Source of the DNA: Mucilaginibacter daejeonensis
GTDB taxonomy: Bacteria > Bacteroidota > Bacteroidia > Sphingobacteriales > Sphingobacteriaceae
Assembly (NCBI RefSeq): GCF_020783335.1
Contig: NZ_CP086068.1
Coordinates: forward strand, 1,240,001 to 1,304,000
Direction of reading: 5' to 3'
DNA: 64,000 nt
Positions 34,576 through 42,737 of the stretch are shown piece after piece. The notes under the pieces were generated by a model that did no database searches, was not told the DNA's origin, and saw only the letters and a list, made by a program, of their open reading frames with translations. Every line of letters starts with the position of its first letter. Positions within the stretch are counted from its first letter, which is position 1. The translations under genes and the position numbers were made by a program.

Positions 34576-36690
34576 ATGATGATCAATGCTGAAGCTGCAA
34601 AAGCACTCCCCGGGCTTTACTGTAATTCGTTAACTCAATATTCGCGTTTTGTTACCCGTGAAGTGAAGATCGGCGATGTGCCAATGGGCGGTAGTAACCC
34701 CATCCGGATCCAAAGTATGACCACTACCGATACCATGGACACCATTGGTACCGTAGAGCAGACCATTCGCATGGTAGATGCAGGTTGCGAGTATGTACGG
34801 ATCACGGCTCCCAGCATAAAAGAGGCCCAGAACCTGGCCGAGATCAAGAAGCAACTTCGTGCACGTGGATACACCGTGCCCTTAGTGGCCGATATCCATT
34901 TTACACCGAACGCTGCCGAAGTGGCCGCACGCATTGTTGAAAAGGTGCGGGTGAATCCAGGCAACTATGCCGATAAGAAGAAGTTTGACGAGATAGAATA
35001 TACCGACAGCAAATACCAGGGTGAGCTGGACCGCATCTTCCAAAAGTTCACTCCGCTGGTGAATATTTGCAAGGAGTACGGAACGGCTATGCGTATCGGC
35101 ACTAATCATGGATCGCTTAGCGATCGCATTATGAGCCGTTATGGCGATACCCCTCAAGGCATGGTGGAATCAGCCATGGAGTTCATTCGTATGTGCGAGG
35201 CACTGAACTATTATAACCTGTGCATATCGATGAAATCGAGCAATCCGCAGGTGATGGTTCAGGCTTATCGTTTATTGGTACAGACCATGGTAGCCGAAGG
35301 CATGAACTACCCGTTGCACCTTGGCGTTACCGAGGCCGGCGACGGCGAGGATGGTCGCATTAAATCGGCCGTGGGCATAGGCACCTTACTGGAAGACGGC
35401 CTGGGCGATACCGTTCGCGTGTCCCTGACCGAAGAACCTGAGGCCGAAGCCCCAGTAGCCATCGCCTTGGTGAACCGTTATAGCGCGCGGGGGGTGAGTG
35501 AGGCGTTGAGAGGTCTGAGTGGAGATACGGGAGATCAGAGGTCAGAGGCCGGAACCGATGTGCAAATTAGCTCCAATGAGCATCCCGCGACCCGCAACCC
35601 GCAACCCGCCACCCAACACTCACCTTATGAATACCAAAAACGCCACACCACCGAGGCCAACGCTTTTATAGGTGGCCACATGGTACCGCGTGTGGTGCTT
35701 GACCTGAGTAAAGCGAATCTGAAAGATCCGTCGGTTTTGAATGCTGCGGGCTATTTATATTCGCCCATACTGGACAAATATAACATGGCCGATCAGTCGG
35801 TGGATTTTGTGTACATGGCCGATACACTGCCCTCATTCACTTTCCCGGGCAACCTGAAACAACTATATAATTACAACACCTGGTTCACGTTGGCCAATAA
35901 AAAGAATTGTCACCCGGTATTCACGCTGGCACAATACACTGACTCGTCAGCTGATCGTTCGTCGGCACTTAGCCTGGTGACCATTGATGCCGCACAAGTG
36001 GATATGTCGCAGATCAAGCAATTGGCGCAAGACCCGAACTTGGTGCTGGTGTTAGAGACGACCGCTGCGCATGGCATGGCCCAGCAACGCAGTTTCTTTT
36101 TTGAGCTGATGCAAGCTGGTATAGAAACGCCTGTTATCATCAAAAGGTCATATGACCTTGGTGATGAAGGCAGCGAGCTGATCACTACCTCTACCGACTT
36201 GCGCCCTGAGGCTTCTGAACTTACGACGAAACTGCAACTTTATGCGGCAACCGATATGGGTGCGTTGTTGGTGGATGGTTTTGGCGATGGCGTTTGGATA
36301 GATGCGCCAGGTATGCCGGCCGCCGTGATCACCTCTACCGCGTTCGGGATATTGCAGGCCACCAGGTCGCGAATCTCCAAAACAGAATACATTAGCTGCC
36401 CGAGCTGCGGCCGTACGCTGTTCGACCTGCAGGAGACCACTCAAATGATCCGTAGCCGTACCAGTCACCTGAAGGGATTAAAGATCGGTATCATGGGCTG
36501 TATCGTTAACGGTCCGGGCGAAATGGCCGATGCCGATTACGGTTATGTGGGCGCTGGTCCGGGTAAGATCACGCTGTATCGTGGCAAAGAAGTGGTAAAG
36601 AAGAACGTGAACACCGCCAACGCATTGGACGAGCTCATCGGTATCATTCAAGAAGATGGTAACTGGGTCGAGCCGGCCGTTGTTGCATGA
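34576..36690 (+). CDS. ispG: (E)-4-hydroxy-3-methylbut-2-enyl-diphosphate synthase, long form
   Basis: A 704-residue IspG (GcpE), which reduces methylerythritol cyclodiphosphate to HMBPP in the MEP isoprenoid pathway. The TIM barrel (about residues 18-300) has VKIGDVPMGG-like REVKIGDVPMGGSNPIRIQS and GTNHGSLSDRIM. The [4Fe-4S] ligands are Cys608, Cys611 (SCPSCGRTLFD) and Cys642 in GCIVNGPGE. Bacteroidetes, plants and apicomplexans use this longer form with an inserted domain between barrel and cluster domain. Here the linker at about residues 305-350 contains a low-complexity run (HPATRNPQPATQH) encoded by a repeat, and a second unusual run, GSELITTSTDLRPEASELTT, lies near residue 535. Confidence 0.95.
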   Translation: MMINAEAAKALPGLYCNSLTQYSRFVTREVKIGDVPMGGSNPIRIQSMTTTDTMDTIGTVEQTIRMVDAGCEYVRITAPSIKEAQNLAEIKKQLRARGYTVPLVADIHFTPNAAEVAARIVEKVRVNPGNYADKKKFDEIEYTDSKYQGELDRIFQKFTPLVNICKEYGTAMRIGTNHGSLSDRIMSRYGDTPQGMVESAMEFIRMCEALNYYNLCISMKSSNPQVMVQAYRLLVQTMVAEGMNYPLHLGVTEAGDGEDGRIKSAVGIGTLLEDGLGDTVRVSLTEEPEAEAPVAIALVNRYSARGVSEALRGLSGDTGDQRSEAGTDVQISSNEHPATRNPQPATQHSPYEYQKRHTTEANAFIGGHMVPRVVLDLSKANLKDPSVLNAAGYLYSPILDKYNMADQSVDFVYMADTLPSFTFPGNLKQLYNYNTWFTLANKKNCHPVFTLAQYTDSSADRSSALSLVTIDAAQVDMSQIKQLAQDPNLVLVLETTAAHGMAQQRSFFFELMQAGIETPVIIKRSYDLGDEGSELITTSTDLRPEASELTTKLQLYAATDMGALLVDGFGDGVWIDAPGMPAAVITSTAFGILQATRSRISKTEYISCPSCGRTLFDLQETTQMIRSRTSHLKGLKIGIMGCIVNGPGEMADADYGYVGAGPGKITLYRGKEVVKKNVNTANALDELIGIIQEDGNWVEPAVVA
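35490..35625 (+). repeat. Repeat-like insert inside ispG
   Basis: Within the ispG frame, a G-rich left part (GGTGAGTGAGGCG at about 35492) and a right part with ACCCGCAACCCGC followed by CACCCAACACTCACC (35586-35625) are partly complementary and resemble the ACCCGCAAC-family element at 30771-30896. The insert keeps the reading frame open. Confidence 0.65.
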
Positions 36691-36718
36691 ACATTTACAC
36701 AGTATTCTCAAAAATAAA

Positions 36719-36750
36719 GAGCGGGACCTGCCTCGCGCAAGCCCCGCTCA
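36719..36750 (-). terminator. Hairpin between ispG and the secreted protein gene
   Basis: Stem GAGCGGG/CCCGCTC around a 16-base loop. The minus strand continues CTCTTTATTTTTG, so it may end the minus-strand gene at 36772. It lies 29 bases past the ispG stop. Confidence 0.55.
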
Positions 36751-36771
36751 ACGTTCATAAAAAAAAAATTC

Positions 36772-37083
36772 TTACGGCTTCAGCTTGAATGAAGCGGCTA
36801 ATACATTCTTGTTGTAGCTGCCCGGCTCGGCCTTAAGCAGGTTAGCCAACAGGCTATTCAGCGTCTTTTGCACCTTGCGTTTACTGATGTTAAGTCGCTT
36901 GTTAATGGTCTCGCTATAGATGAGCTGATTTTGGTCATTGTAAAAATTGATGGTCTGCACTTTTGGGGTGCGTTCGTTGCTCTCTACCACCCAGGTAGGT
37001 TGAGTTGAAGCTTCAACGGTTTGTGCTTGTGTGCTCAGAAAACTTACAGTGATCAAAGCAAAGGTCAATAAGGTCTTTTTCAT
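36772..37083 (-). CDS. Small secreted protein of unknown function
   Basis: A 103-residue protein with a signal peptide MKKTLLTFALITVSFLSTQA and cleavage near AQTVEA. The mature 80 residues contain VQTINFYNDQNQLIYSETINK and then a basic stretch (KRLNISKRKVQKTLNSLLAN), so it is likely periplasmic and positively charged. I do not recognise a family. It stands alone, is convergent with ispG and divergent from the sensor kinase. Confidence 0.6.
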   Translation of the reverse strand: MKKTLLTFALITVSFLSTQAQTVEASTQPTWVVESNERTPKVQTINFYNDQNQLIYSETINKRLNISKRKVQKTLNSLLANLLKAEPGSYNKNVLAASFKLKP

Positions 37084-37348
37084 GGTATGGGTTCTTTAGC
37101 GCTGTGTTATTCGTGTTGTGTTAATTTGTTGATCAAAAGTACCTGCTCGATTGACGCCTAAATAACACGTTCGTTGCATAGCGCTGAAGGAGTGTTCAGT
37201 GGTAGTTATCAGCCATCCAATTGCTTTCAAGGTCGTTTTTTTGCTAATAGGACATCGTGCGGTGACGTTCGTCGTCAAAACCCGGTAGTTGGTCTACAGG
37301 GTGTAGGTGATCTTGCTGCATTTAACTGTAGTGCAGTATATTAGTACA

Positions 37349-38470
37349 ATGTTTCAGGACGGGGTAATGAAGTTGAAAAAGGTGATCAGCAACAGGGTGG
37401 TACAGCATGTGCTATTTTGGGCGATCGTCTTTGTGCTTTATACATTTTTGTACTCAGTAAAAAGCAGTTTTTGGATAGCGTTCCGGAATAACCTGTTCTA
37501 CACACCGCTTCATATCACCTTTTATTATTTCATCACTGGCTATCTGATCCCCATTTACCTTTTTGAGGGGAGGTATGTCAGTTTCCTATCGTTATTGGTG
37601 CTGGTTATGCTCTTCTTGAGCTTCATCAGCAGGGTGATGGACATCTATATCGCTATTCCTTATATTATTAAATACATGCCGCTTGACAGCTGGGAAAAAG
37701 CTGAATTGACTCGTTCCGCTGTTTTTGACCGATTGTTCGATCTGGTGTTCTTCATGAACGCCCTCAAGGCCATGAACATGATCGTGTGGTTCGCGGTGGT
37801 GATCAAAATGTTCAAGCTGTGGTATGAGCGTAAGCAGGCTGCCCTGCAAGCCGAACTTAACGCGCTGAAGGGGCAGGTACACCCGCATTTTCTGTTCAAT
37901 ACGCTCAATAACCTTTATGCGTTAACGCTGGCCAACTCGCCGCGGTCATCAGAGGTGGTGCTGGGTCTGTCGGATCTGCTTCGGTATATGTTGTACGAAT
38001 GTGATACAGACCTGGTGAGCCTGCAAAAAGAGGTGCAGATGCTGCAACGCTACATCACCCTGGAGCGCCTGCGTTACGAGGAACGCCTCGACCTGAATTT
38101 TACCATCAGCGGTAGGTTGGAGGATAAGCTGGTGACGCCGCTTATTATGCTCACCTTTATCGAGAACGCCTTTAAGCATGGTGCCAGTGATACCGTGGGA
38201 GAGGCCTGGGTCACGATCGATCTGCAAGTAGTGGGCGATAACATGAAGTTGAAAGTAGCTAATAGCAAGCCTGCCTCAAATGCTCTGAACGCCGGAAAGC
38301 ATTTCGGTAACATCGGTCTCCAGAATGCCCGTAAACGCCTGGAGTTACTGTATCCTGCCGCCCACGAACTCAAGATCATGGACGACGAGGACACCTTCCT
38401 GGTGGTACTGGAATTAAAATTACAGACCGACCCCATATCCTCACCTAATCTTGCGTTGATCACCACATGA
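37349..38470 (+). CDS. LytS-type sensor histidine kinase
   Basis: About 373 residues from the ATG at 37349 (an ATG at 37367 is equally possible). Four hydrophobic segments cover residues about 15-145 and form the membrane domain. The His_kinase (PF06580-type) motif follows: GQVHPHFLFNTLNNLYAL, with phosphoacceptor His178, then the ATPase motifs FIENAFKHG and GNIGLQNARKRLELL. Such kinases phosphorylate LytTR regulators, and the partner gene starts in the overlapping ATGA. No distinct external sensor domain is present, so the signal is probably sensed in the membrane. Confidence 0.88.
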   Translation: MFQDGVMKLKKVISNRVVQHVLFWAIVFVLYTFLYSVKSSFWIAFRNNLFYTPLHITFYYFITGYLIPIYLFEGRYVSFLSLLVLVMLFLSFISRVMDIYIAIPYIIKYMPLDSWEKAELTRSAVFDRLFDLVFFMNALKAMNMIVWFAVVIKMFKLWYERKQAALQAELNALKGQVHPHFLFNTLNNLYALTLANSPRSSEVVLGLSDLLRYMLYECDTDLVSLQKEVQMLQRYITLERLRYEERLDLNFTISGRLEDKLVTPLIMLTFIENAFKHGASDTVGEAWVTIDLQVVGDNMKLKVANSKPASNALNAGKHFGNIGLQNARKRLELLYPAAHELKIMDDEDTFLVVLELKLQTDPISSPNLALITT

Positions 38471-39201
38471 AGATACGTACCCTGATCGTTGATGATGAGC
38501 CTCACGCCATTGAGGTGATCGATACCTTCTTGCAGCAATTTACCGACTTGGAAGTGCTTGGGCGATGCAACAGCGCTATTCAAGCCTTCCAACTGCTGCA
38601 ACAAAAACAGGTCGACCTCATGTTCCTTGATATCAAGATGCCAGGCCTCAACGGTAATGACCTGCTCCGAAGCTTGAAGAACCCGCCCAAGGTGATCTTC
38701 ACCACCGCTTATAGTGAATACGCCCTCGAAGGCTTTGAGCTGAACGCGGTGGACTATCTACTGAAACCTATAGCATTCGATCGCTTTTTGCGCGCCATGG
38801 ATAAGGTCTACCAAAGTTTCGATCAAAAGCATGCCTCGGCAGTACTGAGCCATGAGGCGCCAATAGGTGATAGCGAGACTTTCCTGTATCTGAAGGTTGA
38901 ACGGAAAACGATCAAGCTCAACATCAATGACATTCTATGGATCGAGAGCCTGCGCGACTATGTGAAGGTCGTGACGGCCGACCAGGTGCACATCAGTAAG
39001 CAAAAGATCAGCTTTTTGGAGGAGATGCTCCCGGAGCGACGCTTCGTGCGCATACATCGCTCATTCATCGTGTCGTTACCAAAGATCGATTCTTTTTATG
39101 GAGCGGTGGTCGAGGTTAGCGGACACGAGTTGCCCATTGGCCGTAACTATAAACAGGATCTGCAAAAAAAGCTGAAGACGGAGAACCTGCATTTTAGCTG
39201 A
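38467..39201 (+). CDS. LytTR family response regulator
   Basis: A 244-residue regulator. The receiver domain (residues 1-125) has the acidic pair in LIVDDEPHA, the phosphoacceptor Asp55 in MFLDIKMPG and the Lys in DYLLKPIAFDR. The LytTR DNA-binding domain (about residues 140-240) shows LYLKVERKTIKLNINDILWI and FVRIHRSFIVSLPKID. The gene overlaps the kinase by four bases, so the two form one two-component system. The target genes are unknown, and a candidate is the pair's own surroundings, since no other regulator sits nearby. Confidence 0.93.
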   Translation: MKIRTLIVDDEPHAIEVIDTFLQQFTDLEVLGRCNSAIQAFQLLQQKQVDLMFLDIKMPGLNGNDLLRSLKNPPKVIFTTAYSEYALEGFELNAVDYLLKPIAFDRFLRAMDKVYQSFDQKHASAVLSHEAPIGDSETFLYLKVERKTIKLNINDILWIESLRDYVKVVTADQVHISKQKISFLEEMLPERRFVRIHRSFIVSLPKIDSFYGAVVEVSGHELPIGRNYKQDLQKKLKTENLHFS

Positions 39202-39239
39202 TCTGTCAACTTTATCCGGCCGTTGTGGTTTGTTAAAAT

Positions 39240-39647
39240 ATGAATAATATCAACAAACTCCTGTTAGCGATAGTGATCATGATAGCCACAACGGCCGCGG
39301 GTGCCCGTGCGCAAACTCAAGGTGCACTGACCGCCAACGCTGGTGCGGCCTACCAAAAGGCCGACAAGGAACTGAACCGCGTTTACCAAAAGATCTTGAA
39401 GGAATATGCGTCACAGCCGTTGTTCATCAAAAAGTTCAAGGTAGCCCAGCGGCTTTGGGTACAGCTACGCGATGCCGAACTGGCCGCGCGTTACCCTGCA
39501 AGAGGAAGTTACGGTTCTGCAGGCCCCATGTGCGAGAATATTTACCTCGAAGACCTGACCAAACAACGCACCAAGTTTTTAAAGCAATGGCTCGATGGTA
39601 TTCCGGAGGGGGATGTATGTACAGGGTCGGTAAAGGTTAAGCGGTAG
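39240..39647 (+). CDS. LprI/DUF1311-type exported protein
   Basis: A 135-residue protein with a signal peptide ending ARAQT. The mature part, AYQKADKELNRVYQKILKEY, then FKVAQRLWVQLRDAELAARY and a late cysteine in GPMCENIYLEDLTKQRTKFL, fits the DUF1311 family that includes the mycobacterial lysozyme inhibitor LprI. Two cysteines (in PMCEN and DVCTG) could form a disulfide. It directly abuts the next gene on the opposite strand: its stop ends at 39647 and the other stop begins at 39648. Confidence 0.78.
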   Translation: MNNINKLLLAIVIMIATTAAGARAQTQGALTANAGAAYQKADKELNRVYQKILKEYASQPLFIKKFKVAQRLWVQLRDAELAARYPARGSYGSAGPMCENIYLEDLTKQRTKFLKQWLDGIPEGDVCTGSVKVKR

Positions 39648-40379
39648 TTATTTGAAGATGATGGGTATCACATATGATATAGCTGCTGGTCTACCTGCTC
39701 TAACCCCTGGTCTAAACTTTGGCAGGATGCTTACAACTCTCACGGCTTCATCAGAGGCACCTTGATCACTGATACGGCCTATGGCTTTAACATCTGTCAA
39801 AGATCCGCCTCTGTCAATAATTACCGAAACGTTGATCCTGCAAGGAGCTTTAGCTTTACTTTGGTCAAGATACTTATCAATATAAGCCTTCATTTTTTCA
39901 GGTCCACCAATGAATTGTGGGTCCATATCTGACATAACGATGCCGAGTGTTACATTGGTGTCAGTAATTGCCTTAGGTTCTTCTATTACAGGGATATCGT
40001 TATGTGTAGTATCTATGCCTCTTACAAATTTTAGTGGATACCTGGCCTTCTGTTGTTTGGTCGGTTTCGGACTTTTTTGAGCATGTGTGGGTTCGTTCCA
40101 CAAATTGATACCGATCACTAAAAGGGCCGCCGACAACCATTTTTTCCAGGATGGCAATGTAGGAGTATTTGTGATCAATTGGTCTTGCCTGAAACGGCCA
40201 CATATAATGCCACCATTTTCAGCCAGTATCCTCCTGAATTCATCCGCCTTACTGTTGGTCAGGTCATACACGGTCTTGCTGCATTTAACACAATGCCGAC
40301 CGCCCTCGGTTGAATGCATGTTGTTCCATTCCTCAGAACAGGCAAAGCTAAGGTTCACATCCTTGATAGGTTCACTCAT
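39648..40379 (-). CDS. TonB C-terminal domain protein with Cys-rich head
   Basis: A 243-residue protein from the ATG at 40379, reading MSEPIKDVNLSFACSEEWNN. The N-terminal 60 residues hold a conserved Bacteroidetes pattern of cysteines (ACSEEWNNM, HCVKCSKTVYDLTN, ICGRFRQDQL) that may bind a metal. A single membrane helix follows (WLSAALLVIGINLW), and the C-terminus (residues about 160-243) is a TonB-type domain with VSVIIDRGGSLTDVKAIGRI and ILPKFRPGVRAGRPAAISYV. It would face the periplasm and could energise an outer-membrane receptor, but no receptor gene is adjacent. It starts one base after the upstream TonB-domain gene. Confidence 0.78.
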   Translation of the reverse strand: MSEPIKDVNLSFACSEEWNNMHSTEGGRHCVKCSKTVYDLTNSKADEFRRILAENGGIICGRFRQDQLITNTPTLPSWKKWLSAALLVIGINLWNEPTHAQKSPKPTKQQKARYPLKFVRGIDTTHNDIPVIEEPKAITDTNVTLGIVMSDMDPQFIGGPEKMKAYIDKYLDQSKAKAPCRINVSVIIDRGGSLTDVKAIGRISDQGASDEAVRVVSILPKFRPGVRAGRPAAISYVIPIIFK

Positions 40380-40380
40380 A

Positions 40381-40842
40381 TCATTTGAATACGATCGTTG
40401 TAGAAGCTTTAGATCCATAGGCGACCCCACTCTGCTTTGATGGTGTGAATTTGTAAGGATAAGACCTTACCGCTTTAACTACCTCAGCGTCGATCTGTTT
40501 ATTTAAGCTTTTAAGTATCCTGACGTTCGATAGTGCACCATGCTCGTCTATAACAAACCCAACTTCAACGTTGCCCTTTGGTCCGGCTGAATGTTTTACA
40601 TGCTTATGTACGTACTTTTCTAACGCGTCCATGTCGTCTAAAAAAGTATCGTCATCCATATCCACGGTTCGGGTCATAACCACTTCTTTGGTGGTCTTGT
40701 CGCCTTTACGTACGTTGGTCACCTTGGTGGTTACCTTGGGTTGGTACTGAGCGTGAGCGTTGTTGATAATAAGTATTAGCGAGAATGCAAAAAGAATAAG
40801 GTAGGGCATGGCAATGTTCTTGTAAGGTCGGTCAAAGGTCAT
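40381..40842 (-). CDS. Exported protein with a TonB C-terminal domain
   Basis: A 153-residue protein, or 142 from the internal Met at residue 12, which directly precedes the signal-like PYLILFAFSLILIINNAHAQ. The C-terminal 80 residues match the TonB C-terminal domain (GNVEVGFVIDEHGALSNVRI and AVRSYPYKFTPSKQSGVAYG). It lacks the long proline-rich linker of a classical TonB, so it probably works as a short periplasmic partner. It is followed after one base by the second TonB-domain gene, so the two are made from one transcript. It is divergent from poxB. Confidence 0.78.
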   Translation of the reverse strand: MTFDRPYKNIAMPYLILFAFSLILIINNAHAQYQPKVTTKVTNVRKGDKTTKEVVMTRTVDMDDDTFLDDMDALEKYVHKHVKHSAGPKGNVEVGFVIDEHGALSNVRILKSLNKQIDAEVVKAVRSYPYKFTPSKQSGVAYGSKASTTIVFK

Positions 40843-40912
40843 TTACTAACTGCAATATAGAAAATTTAAAACTGCAACCATACAGCTTGGTTATGCAATA
40901 AACGATTTGACC

Positions 40913-42652
40913 ATGGCTAAAAATGTAGCAGAACAACTGGTGGATATGCTGATCGCCGCCGGTATAAAAAGAATATATGCCGTTACCGGTGACAGTTTGA
41001 ATGAAGTGAATGATGCGGTGCGCCGCAGCGAGGGGAAGATACATTGGATACATGTACGCCATGAAGAGGCCGGGGCCTATGCCGCAGCGGCAGAGGCCGA
41101 GTTGAACGGTTTAGCATGTTGTGCAGGCAGCAGCGGGCCCGGCCACGTGCACCTGATCAATGGCCTGTATGATGCTCACCGTTCGGGCGCACCGGTGATC
41201 GCTATCGCATCCACCTGTGCCACTATCGAGTTCGGCACCGAGTATTTTCAGGAGACCAATACCATCAAGTTATTTGATGATTGCAGCCACTATAATCAGA
41301 TCGCCACCACGCCGGCGCAATTGCCGCGTATGTTGCAGGCGGGGATCCAGAATGCCTTAAGCAAAAAGGGTGTGTCAGTTATCGGTCTTCCGGGCGACTT
41401 GACCAAGATGGATTCAGAAGAGATCACCACATCGACCATCAATTATGCACCGACCCCGGTGATCCGCCCTACGGACTCTGACCTGCACCAATTGGCCGCT
41501 TTATTGAATGCCCATGAAAAGATCACCATCTTTTGCGGTATAGGCGCCAAAAAAGCACATGACGAGGTGGTGGAACTCTCCAAACGCTTGCAAGCCACCG
41601 TGGGCTACTCGTTCCGCGGTAAAATGAGCATTCAACATGATAACCCTAACGAGGTGGGCATGACCGGTCTGTTAGGATTACCATCTGCCTACCACAGCAT
41701 GCACGAGAGCGACCTGATCCTGCTTTTAGGTACCGATTTCCCATATACCCAATTTGTCCCTACCGACTGCAAGATCGTGCAGATCGATACCAAGCCCGAG
41801 CGCATTGGCCGCCGCGCCAAGGTTGATATGGGTTTGTGCGGTACTGTCGAAGATACGCTACAGGCGCTGTTGCCACTCATCACCCAGAAGACAGACGATA
41901 GCTTTTTACAAGGCCAACTGGAGTTATACAAAAATGTAAAGGACAGCCTGCAAACCTACGTGGACGACAGGGGAGAGATGAACGCTATTCACCCAGAATT
42001 TGTTGCTGCCACCATTGATGCGCTGGCCAACCAGGATGCCATTTTTACGGTAGATACCGGTATGTGCTGTGTTTGGGGAGCACGTTACATCAGGAGTACC
42101 GGCAAGCGTGAGATGCTGGGCTCGTTCAATCATGGCTCAATGGCCAATGCTATGCCACAGGCCATTGGCGCAGCCTTGAGCAGCCCGGGCAGGCAGGTGA
42201 TCGCTTTAGCGGGTGATGGTGGTATATCGATGTTGCTGGGCGATCTGGCTACCATCGTTCAATACAAGTTGCCGGTAAAGATCGTGGTGTTCAATAACCG
42301 CTCATTAGGTATGGTAAAGCTGGAGATGGAGGTGGCCGGCCTTCCTGATTGGCAAACCGAAATGCAGAATCCTGATTTTGCGTTGGTAGCCCAGGCCATG
42401 GGCATGAAAGGCATCACCATTGCCGATCCTGATCAGGTAGAGCAGGGCTTGCGCGAGGCACTGGCTTTCAATGGTCCGGTACTCATCAACGTCATGACCG
42501 ACCCTAATGCTTTGGCCATGCCGCCAAAGATCGAATTTGAGCAGGTGAAAGGCATGACCGTTGCCATGAGCAAGCTGATCCTGAACGGACGCATGGGCGA
42601 TGTATGGGATACCATCAAAGCCAACTACAAGCACATCAAAGATGTGATATAA
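40913..42652 (+). CDS. poxB: Pyruvate dehydrogenase (quinone) / pyruvate oxidase
   Basis: A 579-residue thiamine diphosphate enzyme. Catalytic Glu51 lies in HVRHEEAGAY, the central FAD-type domain spans about residues 190-345, and the thiamine motif starts GDGGISMLLGDLATIVQYK and ends VFNN near residues 434-462. The C-terminus, GRMGDVWDTIKANYKHIKDVI, resembles the amphipathic helix by which E. coli PoxB binds membranes. It would oxidise pyruvate to acetate and CO2 and pass electrons to quinone. The ATG at 40913 is chosen over a TTG at 40907. It is divergent from the TonB-domain pair and ends at a bidirectional terminator. Confidence 0.85.
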   Translation: MAKNVAEQLVDMLIAAGIKRIYAVTGDSLNEVNDAVRRSEGKIHWIHVRHEEAGAYAAAAEAELNGLACCAGSSGPGHVHLINGLYDAHRSGAPVIAIASTCATIEFGTEYFQETNTIKLFDDCSHYNQIATTPAQLPRMLQAGIQNALSKKGVSVIGLPGDLTKMDSEEITTSTINYAPTPVIRPTDSDLHQLAALLNAHEKITIFCGIGAKKAHDEVVELSKRLQATVGYSFRGKMSIQHDNPNEVGMTGLLGLPSAYHSMHESDLILLLGTDFPYTQFVPTDCKIVQIDTKPERIGRRAKVDMGLCGTVEDTLQALLPLITQKTDDSFLQGQLELYKNVKDSLQTYVDDRGEMNAIHPEFVAATIDALANQDAIFTVDTGMCCVWGARYIRSTGKREMLGSFNHGSMANAMPQAIGAALSSPGRQVIALAGDGGISMLLGDLATIVQYKLPVKIVVFNNRSLGMVKLEMEVAGLPDWQTEMQNPDFALVAQAMGMKGITIADPDQVEQGLREALAFNGPVLINVMTDPNALAMPPKIEFEQVKGMTVAMSKLILNGRMGDVWDTIKANYKHIKDVI

Positions 42653-42681
42653 GGCCATTAGGAGCTATCAGATAAAAAGGC

Positions 42682-42737
42682 AAAAAGCGCCGTCACAAGC
42701 ATCGCTAAGATGATCTTTGACGGCGCTTTGCTTTTCA
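42682..42737. terminator. Bidirectional terminator between poxB and the MFS gene
   Basis: A 12-bp arm AAAGCGCCGTCA pairs with TGACGGCGCTTT around a loop of about 30 bases, with A- and T-rich flanks on both sides. It includes the stop codon of the convergent MFS gene. Confidence 0.75.
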
